From the NCBI GenBank assembly GCA_031841125.1, contig CM063107.1, positions 64,181,814 through 64,245,813 on the forward strand: a stretch of DNA of 64,000 nt. Direction: 5' to 3'. Below are positions 55,090-64,000 of this stretch, in pieces; within the stretch, counting starts at the first letter, position 1; each line of letters opens with the position of its first letter. The notes under the pieces were generated by a model that was not told the DNA's origin, did not search any database, and saw nothing but the letters and a program-made list of their open reading frames with translations. The position numbers and the translations under genes are program-made. This stretch comes from Acanthococcus lagerstroemiae. Taxonomy: Eukaryota; Arthropoda; Insecta; Hemiptera; Eriococcidae.

Positions 55090-55413
55090 ATTTGAAATTT
55101 GAAAAAATTCTCGTCGGGGTACATGTAGGTGCCGATGCCCGTTCGCCACGGCCCAGAAATATCCACGGAACATTTTCGGGCAAAGATGGTCGCACTCTGT
55201 AACATTTTTGAGTAAACACAAATGAGCTCTTATTTATTACAACCCTCTTGTGTCACTTGATGAGTCCTCTAAAACCAACAAAATAATCTAACCCTTCGTC
55301 GTAGATATATTTCCACGTATACCGAAAGTCAATTCAGGTAAAGCGTAGACAGATATCCTTGCACCCGATCTACATTCAAATCCTGGGACAGAATTAAATT
55401 TAATGTATTCGTG

Positions 55414-55457
<44 letters not shown>

Positions 55458-57316
55458 GCTACACTTTTGAAACCCGGAATTGGTTATACCGGACTCGATA
55501 CACGTATAATTAAGCCCGTGCACAATAATTGCGTATTCCGTGGCCGCCGTTTATTTTCAACCCCCAAAGTTACACGATCTAACTAAATCCTTGTATCTTG
55601 TTCAGCACGAACTGAGTATCGATTTTCCCTGCTCACAGCATTCATTAGCCGGATTGACCATTTGCCCGCCCTCTTGTAAATTCCAGACCGCCGTTGATGT
55701 CCATTAAATCTCTCGTGATTTCTGTTTCGCACGTCCTGTTATAAATACACGCAGTTTAGCTTCTTTTTTTTCCCTGGTTTCTAACGGACGAGTGCGGTAT
55801 AAGTATTCTAAAGTAGCACCTTCAGGGAATTTCCGGTGTACGTATTTTCGTCGCATATGACACAAAATTTCGAATATGCCCCGGGCTACGAGGGGAAAGT
55901 TTACTTTGATTGATGAGGGGGCAAGACATAAAGGTTAAAGCTTCGAAGATAAGCCCTGGGGAGCGGAACAAGAATATTATACGAAGTTCCTTGCACAGTC
56001 GCCACGCTGGCTGACAAGAATCGAAGATGCAAGTGTCCCCCATCTCTTGGCAATTTTTTGTACACGAAATTTCAGAAATCGCTTACAGAGGTAAGCGTTT
56101 ACGAGATCGAATTCGATTCGCAACATTTGTGATTCGCCCGTTGATTACACTCGCGGCGTAATTTTTCACGCTTTACGTGAAAAAGTATAGGCTGTATAAT
56201 CGCGTGATGTAGATTAGGGATAGAAAAGAGAAAAAACAACCCCTAATTAGTTGTACAGTAAAGACAGTGTTGCCGGTTTGATTTACATTCAAGGTGAACT
56301 GTAGCTAGGTGTTTGAAGGGTTGAAGATCGTAGTGTGGGCTTATCAATCACGAAAACAACCATCGAAGAGTATTTTTCATGTTTACTGTATCAGCTTTTT
56401 GAAAAGTTCGAGCCATAAGCAGCTGCTTCTCTGCGCGAAAATTAATGGCGAATACTACGTTAAGTTTACATAAGAAGATGAAGGGAAACCGGTTTCACGA
56501 ATTCTTTGACTTTCAACGCGAATGTTACAAGGATGGAGGCGGAGAACACCAGATACTTGAAAATAACGGTATAATTTGTGCAAAATACTGCGATTCCTTT
56601 CAAAATTTTAAAACTGTGGTGCGGGGCATTGCCCCCCTGGCTATCGGCTTTGCCCCCGGCAAGAATCCGCCGACTGTTTATTTCAGTATCTTAGTAAATA
56701 ACATTTCAAAAAAGCTTTGCATTTATTAAATTCCATACGAAACATCGTCTTTATATTTATCGACAATAATGACTGCCCCCCCCCTGAAAGTTCAATTGCA
56801 CCCTCTGAAAAAATTCCTGGCTACAGGCCTGGCTCAGTGTCCTAATGAATTGAGGAACCAGATAGCAAACAATCGATGATCAAGAAGTAGAGAATAAGCC
56901 GTGATTCTCAATCTGGGCAAGGCCAGCCCTACAAGGGTTTCTAAGACACCATTTTCGGAAAATTTTCAATAAAATTCAGTACCGTTAAGCGAGGAGAAAT
57001 TAATTGTGAGGAGTGTCTTTGATACTCGCACAGGCCCGCTGCCAGCCTTTGAACTCAGGGCAGGCGCTCATTCTGGTAGGACGCGGTCAGAGGCGTCGTT
57101 GGATTTTTTTTTGGGGGGTAATTTTTTTGGTAGTGTTGACCTACATTTATCGGCGTTGGTGGATTTTTTTGGGGGAGGGGTGTAGTATGTTGTATCAAAG
57201 TGTTCAACAGTCATTTATTTTCAGTCATGGTCATTTAAGAATTTAAGAATCAGAGCAAATTATACATTGAAAGAGAAAACAAAGAATTTAGAACTGGAAA
57301 ATTCTATTATAATGAC
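55090..57316. other. Intronic DNA, mostly single-copy, with a (CT)n tract
   Basis: A (CT)n microsatellite lies at 55412-55454. From 55480 to 56240 the sequence is balanced in composition, free of homopolymers, and has several TAATTA/ATTA and CGTAATT words. It might hold conserved labial enhancers, which is inference. Around 56620-57190 short GC-rich MITE-like debris appears (TGCCCCCCTGG..., GGATTTTTTTGGGGG). No exon was found. Confidence 0.4.
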
Positions 57317-57936
57317 TAGGGCTGCAATTTTTATGCGAATGTATAGTTTTATCTATGGCGTATAGGTATACGTTTCAAAAGATCTTCACAAATCACAGAA
57401 TTCTGAGTCAACTGAGCTGCACTTCATCCTGAATATTTCGCATCCGCTATATTTGATTTTGCACCAATTCTGCTTATTTTCCAATCTCCCCCCCCCCCCT
57501 AAAAAAAGTCATTTTTTTAGTTCTCAGAATAATGTCCGACTCCAAAAAAAAAATTGAGAAGACTTAATGGTTAATGAATCAGTACAAAAGCTTTTAGGAA
57601 AATATGTTCTTTTGCATGTTAGATAACATCATACATTCATCAATTAGCAAGAAATTACGAATAGGTGCATTATCTCCTGGGTGCATCTCTTATCAAAATA
57701 AGATTGGACTGTGAAGGAGATATTTTGCTGGATCATTTTAAAATATGATAAAAATTGTCTCAGCGTATCCAACTAAATTTTTCCTTTGAAATGATACACC
57801 CATATTGTATTATTTTGCATATTTATGCATATTTTACCATTTTAGCGCATATTTTCGGCATATTATTTCGACTGAATCAAGTGCACAAAATATGAGCATA
57901 TTTCGCTATTCTTTGTGCATAAAAATTGCAGCCCTG
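57317..57936. mobile_element. hAT MITE with CAGGGCTGCAATTTTTATGC ends
   Basis: The left end TAGGGCTGCAATTTTTATGC and the right end GCATAAAAATTGCAGCCCTG are near-perfect inverted repeats of 20 bp. Flanks ATAATGAC (57309-57316) and AAAATGAC (57937-57944) are an 8-bp duplication with one mismatch. The interior matches 19350-19853 in reverse. It is non-autonomous. Confidence 0.88.
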
Positions 57937-57944
57937 AAAATGAC

Positions 57945-59910
57945 GATAAAACGAAATATCAGCTTACAAGAGTCTTCGCATGTATGACATGCTCATGTGA
58001 GTCGTGTGATCACCATACGCGTATTAAAAGTATCGAAAGCCGGATGTCCCGCCCAAATTTCGGAATAAGAGCCCAAGAAGAAACAAGCTTCTCCCAGGGA
58101 TCTCACCTGTGGGAAATCGGCGATAGTAGATTGCCGATTAAGGGGGCTAATAACTCGTAATAACGAACGTTCAGCCTACTATCACCATACTCATGGGTGT
58201 TTAACCACAGACTACCACCAAACTCCACGGGAGTCTGGGTGAGTCCACGATGACCCATGCCCCCAGCGTACTTCACTAGTGAAGTAAGGCCGAAAGACCT
58301 GAGCCATCCGGATGGACGTAGATACTTGGGAACCCACTCTTCATATCCCTGAATGAAAAGAGGTCCACCAATGGGAAATCTAATTTTGAAAAAGTCCAGG
58401 GATGTCACGTACCATAAATAAAATACTAGCATGGTGGTATGTCCGTGCATTTTCGGTAAAATAAACTAAAAGATAATGTTGTTCCAAATTCACCTCACTG
58501 AAATTATGAGAATCATGTCAAACAGCACTAGAATAGGTGTATTGTAAATTGAGAATGAATCAAAATAAAAGAGAAAATAATAAAAATGGAGTATAGCACA
58601 ATGAAGATACTCGACGGTTTTGTAAAATAAACAAGGAACCAATGGCTCTTACTTCGCGATACGTCTATTCGTACGCGATCAAAAATAATATATATACCCT
58701 CAGATATGGGTTCAAAATTTACAATGAATAATATAAACGACTGCATTTGAGTGATAACAATATGGAACTAACACCATATTATGAAGTAGGGTCCTCTCTC
58801 CCCTAAAATTTAGAAAATTCAGAAACAACCTCCGCACAATAGCTGAAAATGAAAAGTGGCCAAGAGCATATGACTATCCAAATACGAAAATACGAAATAT
58901 AAAACATAAGGGAGTCTCCTTCTCCCAAGGAAACATTCAAATTTGAGAATTGGGCTACATGAAGATCTCGAATTATGAACTCGAGGAGCTTCAGAGCTTT
59001 TTGGAACGATCGCTTCTGACGATCACAGATTCGGTGACGATTCCCTGCGTCGCGAACTGATCGCCATGGTCTCTCAGGATCTTGAAATTTTGAATTACCC
59101 CCCGGACGTGCCTAACATGAGTACTGAGCCACTACGTGATTTACGTGTGGGCTATTCACACGATTTTGAATAAAATGGTGGGGAGGGGGAAGAAAAGAAA
59201 AAAAACCATAAATGAAATATTTAAAAACTGGCTAGCTTGAAATTTTTCTATACTGCTCCGCATTCCTCAGATCTTTTAATAAAAATACCCCTTTTTCAAA
59301 ACTTGATAAGGCCAGCGCACGAAAGAAGGCCGAGCCTAAAACCGACTAAGACTCAACCTAATACCTAATAAACCTGACTTGAAACTCGGTAAATAAAAAG
59401 TTAATCATGGTTCAAATAGAAATTTATGAGTAAGTTATAACTGAAATGATAATCAATTGATCTAACCAGGTTGGGCCTTATTAGGTTACATAACACTATT
59501 TTTCGTGAGTATCGCATACCTCGGTTTCAAATTGCTCAAATTTCACTTTTCTGGCGTCGATTGTAAACCAACTACCACTACAACAACTATCCAATGTTTG
59601 ATTTCTATATGAATTATTCCAGTTGACTAACATAATACTCGTAAATCCTCCAAGTTACACAAAAACACATCGGAGCACTTCTTACGTTATTGAAAAATCA
59701 TCAATCGGCATATCTCGCACCAGTGGACTAATATCTTGATAAAAACAACCGGACAGTGTTGCCATATCATGAAGGAACAACTTTTCTGTAAGTTTTAATG
59801 CAGTCTTAAGCATAGCAGTCAAGATCGGTACATTAGGCCTTATATTGGGGATCCGGGCCTTATTGGGCTCATCTACCTTATACAATAGAATTAGTTTTTT
59901 TCGCCATGGA
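57945..59910. other. Intronic non-coding DNA
   Basis: A minus-strand 115-codon frame at 58103-58450 has somewhat GC-rich sequence but no domain I recognise. It could be part of a transposon leader or chance. Otherwise no feature is supported. Confidence 0.4.
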
Positions 59911-59913
59911 AAT

Positions 59914-60165
59914 GTAGTATTATGGACGAAGAAGTAGATTCAGTTTTAGTTTATTATTTTAACGCATTCATAGCAAATGGGGTCCGGGGCGGAAGATCAT
60001 TTATTTTCAGATTTCGATTTTGTTAGACGCCCTGTGTATGTGTATTGCGAGTTAAGTGTATAGTACGATACTACTAATCGCGGTATCACATGGCACTAAT
60101 TCGTTTACAAATTTTTTATAACTACAAGTATAAAAATAATGATTGGCCTTTGAATTGGGGGGGGG
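59914..60165 (+). repeat. Dispersed ~245-bp repeat, copy 2
   Basis: Copy of 8465-8710, sharing TTTATTTTCAGATTTCGATT and CCTGTGTATGTGTATTGCG. It ends in a G-run (60159-60168) and a CCCATGGGCG motif like a hAT MITE end. Confidence 0.7.
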
Positions 60166-60269
60166 GGTATCCCCCCATGACGCCCATGGGCGCGGTCACA
60201 ATTTGCACGTACCTACCCCAATCTTAGGAAATGAAAATTTTACAAGCATGTAAAAAAAGAAGAAAGAAA

Positions 60270-60963
60270 TCAGTTATAACGACAGCCTATTTACACAGCT
60301 GAAGGAAAAGTGAAAAGGGGGGTAGAGTATGTAGAAGGACTATACAGTAGTAATGGTGATGAAGAGACAAGAATGGAAAGGGAGAAAGATGTGGAAGAAG
60401 ATGAGACGGGAGACTCAATTTTAATAGGTAAATTTGACAAAGCAATGCGAGATTTAAAGAAAGAGAAAGCTCCAAGAGTGGATGAGATACCAGCCGAATC
60501 ATTACAGAAACTTAGGAGAATATGTACTTCATAAATTGTTCAAATCAGTATGTTATAATTACGATACAGGGGAAATGACAGAGGACTTTAATAAAGAGTG
60601 CTATTGTGACTATACAAAAAAAAAGCAGGAACAGATAAGTGTGAAAATTATCGAACAATTAGTCTTCTTTCGTATGCGTCAGAAATAGTAACTGAGATAA
60701 TTTATAGTAGAATTGAGAATAAAATAGATGCAGAATAGGAGATGATCAGTTTAGATTTATAAAAAGTAGAGGCACTAGGGAAGCAGTGTTAGCTTTGAGA
60801 TTAATAGTAGATGGGAGACTCAAAAAGGGGCAGGATACGTACTCATATATGGCATTCGTTGATATTGAAAACGCTTTTGACAATGTTAAATGGAATAAAA
60901 TGTTTGATATTTTAAAAAAGATAAAGATAGAAATGAAATTTAAAGAAAGACAAGTAATCTTAA
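60270..60963 (+). pseudogene. RTE-like LINE RT, N-terminal half (split element)
   Basis: Frames read GVEYVEGLYSSNGDEETRME, AMRDLKKEKAPRVDEIPAE, CENYRTISLLSYAS, TREAVLALRLIVDGRLKKGQ and MAFVDIENAFDNVKWNKMF (the catalytic Asp of VDIE is kept), ending ERQVIL. Frameshifts and stops lie near 60530-60760. The element resumes at 62943 (LNLYKGQKAIL), so it is one LINE split by a ~2-kb compound insertion. Confidence 0.85.
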
Positions 60964-62375
60964 TGTCCATGTTGGAGTTCGAGTGAACTTGGTAATTTTC
61001 TCTGTTTTCAGAGTGTATTAATTAATAGGATACAATTTGTTGAGTACAGGGGGGGTGGTTTCTACATAATACAAGAGTATATCAGGCGTTCCCCATGGAT
61101 CTGTCTTGGGACCATTTCTACTTTTAATATATGTCAATGACGTGACAGAAAAGATTCTATACTCGAATGTCTTACTATATGCAGATAATATGAAGTTGTA
61201 TAAAATGATAGGTTCTGAAGATGATTGTACCAAGCTACAGAGCATGACCTTGACTTGATATTCAGCGGAGCGACAATAACTTATTACTTTTCAATATTGG
61301 TAAATGTGAAAAAATAAGTTTTACAAGACGAAGAAGGCCTATCTCATTCAACTATAAAATAAAAAATGTGCCACTACAAAGTGTGAGTTTTGTGAAAGAT
61401 CTGGGAGTCATTTTGGACTCAAAACTATTGTTCAACAATGCATATCGAGCACATATCCTTGAAATGTAAAAGAATAATTGGTTTTATAAAATGAAATGGA
61501 AAACATTATAAAAATTTGGAAACTGTGAAAATATTGTATATTACATTTGTTAGATCAATTTTGGAATTCTCTGCCATTATTTAGGACCCTACCACTCAAA
61601 AAAGTATTACTGAAATTGAAAAAATTAAAAGTTTATTAAAATACATATCTACACTATAAAGTTTTGATGTACTGTCTTCCTAACACTACTTATAATGGGC
61701 TTCTGTTTGGGTTTGAGATTTTGAGGCTAGAAAATAGAAGAAACTTGGCAAAACTAATATTTTTAAGGGATATTCTCAACAATAGAATATTATGTCCCAC
61801 GATTTTAGCAAGTATTCAGTTTAGGGTTCCCTTCTTTAATAGAAGAAATTCAGAATTATTTGATACGGGGGGAACTTCATCATCCATGATACAGAAAACC
61901 CTTGCCCTGTATAATAATGTCAGTCGTAGTGATCCTACAATTGACTTATTTTACATGTCTAGAAGCCAGTACATCGGCTCTGTTAGCAGGGTTTCCCTTG
62001 TGGTGCTCCCATGCGCATTTAAGGTTATCTGGTATGCTCGTACACCCCTTGGCTATTGAACCCCTTAGTTTCTGGACCCCTTGGGGGTGACCTTGGACCC
62101 TCTCCGCAGCCGATCCCATATTTATGTTCCGGTGCCAACCTCTGCCCTTTGTAGTTTCGTTTTAGTTTTTGTTTTTAGTTTTATTTTTTCATTATTTAAA
62201 ACTTTTTTAAAGTTTTGGTTTAGTTTTTGTTTTTGTTTTTATTTTATTTTTTACTTTTTTTTATTTATTTATTTTTATTTATTTTATTTATTCCATACTG
62301 TCCCTCACCGTTATTGGGACCTTCGGGTACCTATCGGGAGGGACACAAATAATAATAAATAATAATAATTCAATT
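60964..62375 (+). pseudogene. CR1/Jockey-type LINE inserted in the RTE-like LINE
   Basis: From 61071: SGVPHGSVLGPFLLLIYVND, active site YADN at 61178-61189 (second Asp changed to Asn), VSFVKDLGVILDSKLLFNN, KCKRIIGFIK and LYITFVRSILEFSAII. The frame 61664-62059 is its C-terminal end (FEILRLENRRNLAKLIFLRD...IPFFNRR-type). The T-rich 3' UTR and tail (ACAAATAATAATAAATAATAAT) end at about 62370. It is 5'-truncated; stops and shifts are frequent. Confidence 0.8.
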
Positions 62376-62379
62376 TTTT

Positions 62380-62920
62380 ATTTCTGTTGTCCGTAGCACT
62401 TTCGACTGTTACGCCATCTTCAGTGGAGTTCCCTAACATTTCTTTTTGTTGGTCCTGTATTTATACATATATAGGAGAAACAGGCAGAAAATTCACAACT
62501 AGAATAAAAGAGCATGAAAACTCACAAAAGCTAAGGACGACAAACACTGCAATGTCCAGGGACACAACAACCACAAATTGACAGAAAAGTGCAAAATCCT
62601 ACACAGAGAAAACAACACAAGGAAAAGAATATTAAAAGAACAACGAGAGATAGTCAAGGCAAAAACAAAACAAAACAACCAATAAACACAGCGACTGGCT
62701 TCCAAAGTGAGAACCTATTCAAATTAATAACATAATACTCCCCTCATTGGACAGACTACACAACCACAGACAACTAATAGGAACACCCACCAATAGGTTT
62801 ACAATACGGTACTACACATTACTATAAATACAGGACCAACAAAAAGTAATGGTAGAGGGAACTCCACTGAACATGGCATAACAGCCGAAAGCACTATGGA
62901 CAACAGAAACAAAAAAGTGA
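62380..62920 (+). mobile_element. Penelope-like element fragment with GIY-YIG segment
   Basis: The core frame reads IYTYIGETGRKFTTRIKEHE (62459-62520), the GIY-YIG endonuclease start (YIGETGR....RIKEH) found at the C-terminus of Penelope-like retroelements, then KLTEKCKILHRENNTRKRIL. It is bracketed by ~88-bp inverted copies: 62382-62470 (TTCTGTTGTCCGTAGCACTT...) and 62825-62912 (...AAGCACTATGGACAACAGAA). This matches the pseudo-LTR arrangement of such elements. The reverse transcriptase is absent. Confidence 0.8.
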
Positions 62921-62942
62921 ACTGACGCACCCTAAGAACAGA

Positions 62943-63169
62943 AAGTTATTTAAACTTATATAAAGGACAGAAAGCCATATTAGGAATCGGAAAAGAAAAA
63001 GGGGTGGCTAATATAGAAAAAGGTGTAAGGTAGGGGTGCTCCTTATCTCCAGTATTATTTAATTTGTACATAGACTGGGCAATAGAAAAAGTAAAAGAAA
63101 AATTTCAAGCAGGTGTCACTAAACTTGGAGAGCGAGTAAAGATGCTCAGGTTTGCAGATGATATTGTCT
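62943..63169 (+). pseudogene. RTE-like LINE RT, middle part (continues 60270-60963)
   Basis: The frame LNLYKGQKAILGIGKEKGVA, GCSLSPVLFNLYIDWAIEKV and MLRFADDIVS gives the palm with an intact FADD at about 63153-63164. A TAG replaces Arg-Gln in the KGVRQGCSL block at about 63029. AAGTAATCTTAA (60952-60963) and AAGTTATTTAA (62943-62953) look like an eroded target duplication around the compound insert. The frame is cut at about 63170 by a second insertion. Confidence 0.82.
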
Positions 63170-63808
63170 CACTTTTTTTTTTTAATTTATTTATTTTACA
63201 TACATAATATACAATATATTGTGCTGACCTGGGGATCACTTTTGCTTCTCAAGCTTTATCGACGCTCCGCAGGTCATTACAATTTTTTATAGTCTTACCA
63301 TAATTTTTTAATTTTGCAAATTAAAATATACATAATTTACTAATTTAATTATTAAATTTAGATTTTGAAAACTTTAAAGTAATAATAAAAGTTTTATATA
63401 GTATATTATATTCATTAGGATAGTTTATTTTTTTATATTAATAGAGGGGAAAGTTTTTAGGTTTTATTATTAATCAATTTGTTTGATCCGAATAGAAAAA
63501 TTTTGTTTTTGTAGCTCAACTTCTTACTCTAGCTATTGTACCTAGTTATTATACTTCTCTTTATTATTCATAATTTCATGGACATAATTGATGGATTTTT
63601 GTGTGCTTTCTTTTTCTTTGAACCAGTTTTGATTGGTTTCTTTTATGTTGTATTTGGCCCTCATATGTTTGAAAGTAGAACATCTTAAGAATGTGTGGTC
63701 AGGTGTATCTGTTTCGTCGCTTTTACAATTTATGCACGTGTCTAAATCTGTTATTTTGTACTTTTTGAGATATTCCCCGAAGTTCCCATGCCCCGTTAGA
63801 GTTGAAAG
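63170..63808 (-). pseudogene. R1-like LINE 3' end, minus strand, nested insertion
   Basis: The minus-strand frame contains SVLLSTLTGHGNFGEYLKKY and CINCKSDETDTPDHTFLRCS, the LTGHG.FG.YL and C..C....T..HT...C pattern of R1-group ORF2 ends. The stop is at 63542. The 3' UTR runs leftwards to a poly-T (poly-A on its own strand) at 63172-63181. It is a 5'-truncated retrotransposed copy inside the RTE-like LINE. Confidence 0.8.
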
Positions 63809-64000
63809 GAGTACAGATTTGGAAAACATTTTAAATGGAATGGAGGAGATTTTGAGCATAGAATATCGTACAAGAATAAATAAAACTAAGTTAATGGTAC
63901 GTAATCGATGTGAACGCGATAGCTTAAATATAAACACTGGGCAGGAAAAAATTAAGAACGTAAGCGAACTTTGCTATTTAGGGAGTAAAATAACAAAAGA
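63809..64000 (+). pseudogene. RTE-like LINE RT, C-terminal continuation (runs off window)
   Basis: The frame DLENILNGMEEILS, RINKTKLMVRNRCERDSLNI and ELCYLGSKITKE continues the RT after FADD (expected DLE.ML..ME.I....INK.KT..M....YLGS.IT). About 5-7 residues between FADDIVS and DLEN are missing at the R1-like insertion site. It is open at the window edge. Confidence 0.82.

Larger units (their letters stand above)
52855..64000 (+). other. labial intron 1 (partial, donor GTGAGT)
   Basis: The donor is at 52855-52860. No homeobox (for example a WFQNRRMK-type segment) appears in any frame to the window end, so the intron exceeds 11 kb. It is packed with LINE, hAT and Penelope-like insertions, with a cleaner segment at about 55240-56260. 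A long first intron is normal for labial genes. Confidence 0.75.

Overview
The window reads as a stretch of a large, AT-rich animal genome, almost certainly an insect. There are no bacterial-type operons. Almost all recognisable coding sequence is decayed transposon sequence, and the one host gene I can name is the first coding exon of the Hox gene labial (52074-52854, + strand). It is identified by its YKWM hexapeptide near the end of the exon, by a Tyr/His/Asn/Ser-rich N-terminal region, and by a GTGAGT splice donor. The exon carrying the homeodomain is not in the window, so 52855-64000 is the start of a labial intron of more than 11 kb, and 1-51.9 kb lies upstream. I cannot fix the insect order from sequence alone. 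A hemipteran-like, transposon-rich genome is a guess.

Upstream region (1-51.9 kb): dispersed and tandem repeats, miniature inverted-repeat elements (MITEs) and LINE fragments are separated by AT-rich single-copy DNA. Main pieces are a long-inverted-repeat element (2236-3526), a ~30-bp minisatellite (3595-4085), a TIR-bounded MITE (8954-9204), a hAT transposase remnant (11380-11690), LINE pieces (14370-15075, 16640-17860, 19854-21033) interrupted by DNA elements, an almost complete RTE-like LINE (23881-26765), and a second LINE start (27030-27950). These are followed by a minus-strand pile of three LINE fragments (27955-32400), a CpG-richer island (33440-33970) that could be a promoter or 5' exon, a 150-160 bp degenerate satellite (38500-40010), a tRNA-derived SINE (40541-40800), and a GAGTCTTAAA-type satellite split by a 3.75-kb pogo-like transposon (44312-48059).

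The pogo-like element is the most complete mobile element here. It has TA target duplications, ~25-bp inverted ends, ten copies of a CCAGTAATYGACA-type motif near its ends, and a DD35D transposase gene with one 89-bp intron. Its coding frame runs, through one stop and two poly-A frameshifts, into a lysine-rich tail and a PHD-type finger that has lost one zinc ligand. A smaller TA-flanked element with the same architecture lies just upstream of labial (50324-51112).

Intron region (52.9-64 kb): a LINE 3' end was split by a 1.3-kb hAT element with a perfect 8-bp target duplication (53162-54496). A shortened relative (54827-55081) and a hAT MITE (57317-57936) follow. The right end (60270-64000) is a nest: one RTE-like LINE is interrupted first by a CR1/Jockey-type LINE plus a Penelope-like element with a GIY-YIG segment, and again by a minus-strand R1-like LINE 3' end. 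Perfect or near-perfect 8-bp target duplications support six hAT insertions, and at two of them removing the insert rejoins a LINE reading frame.
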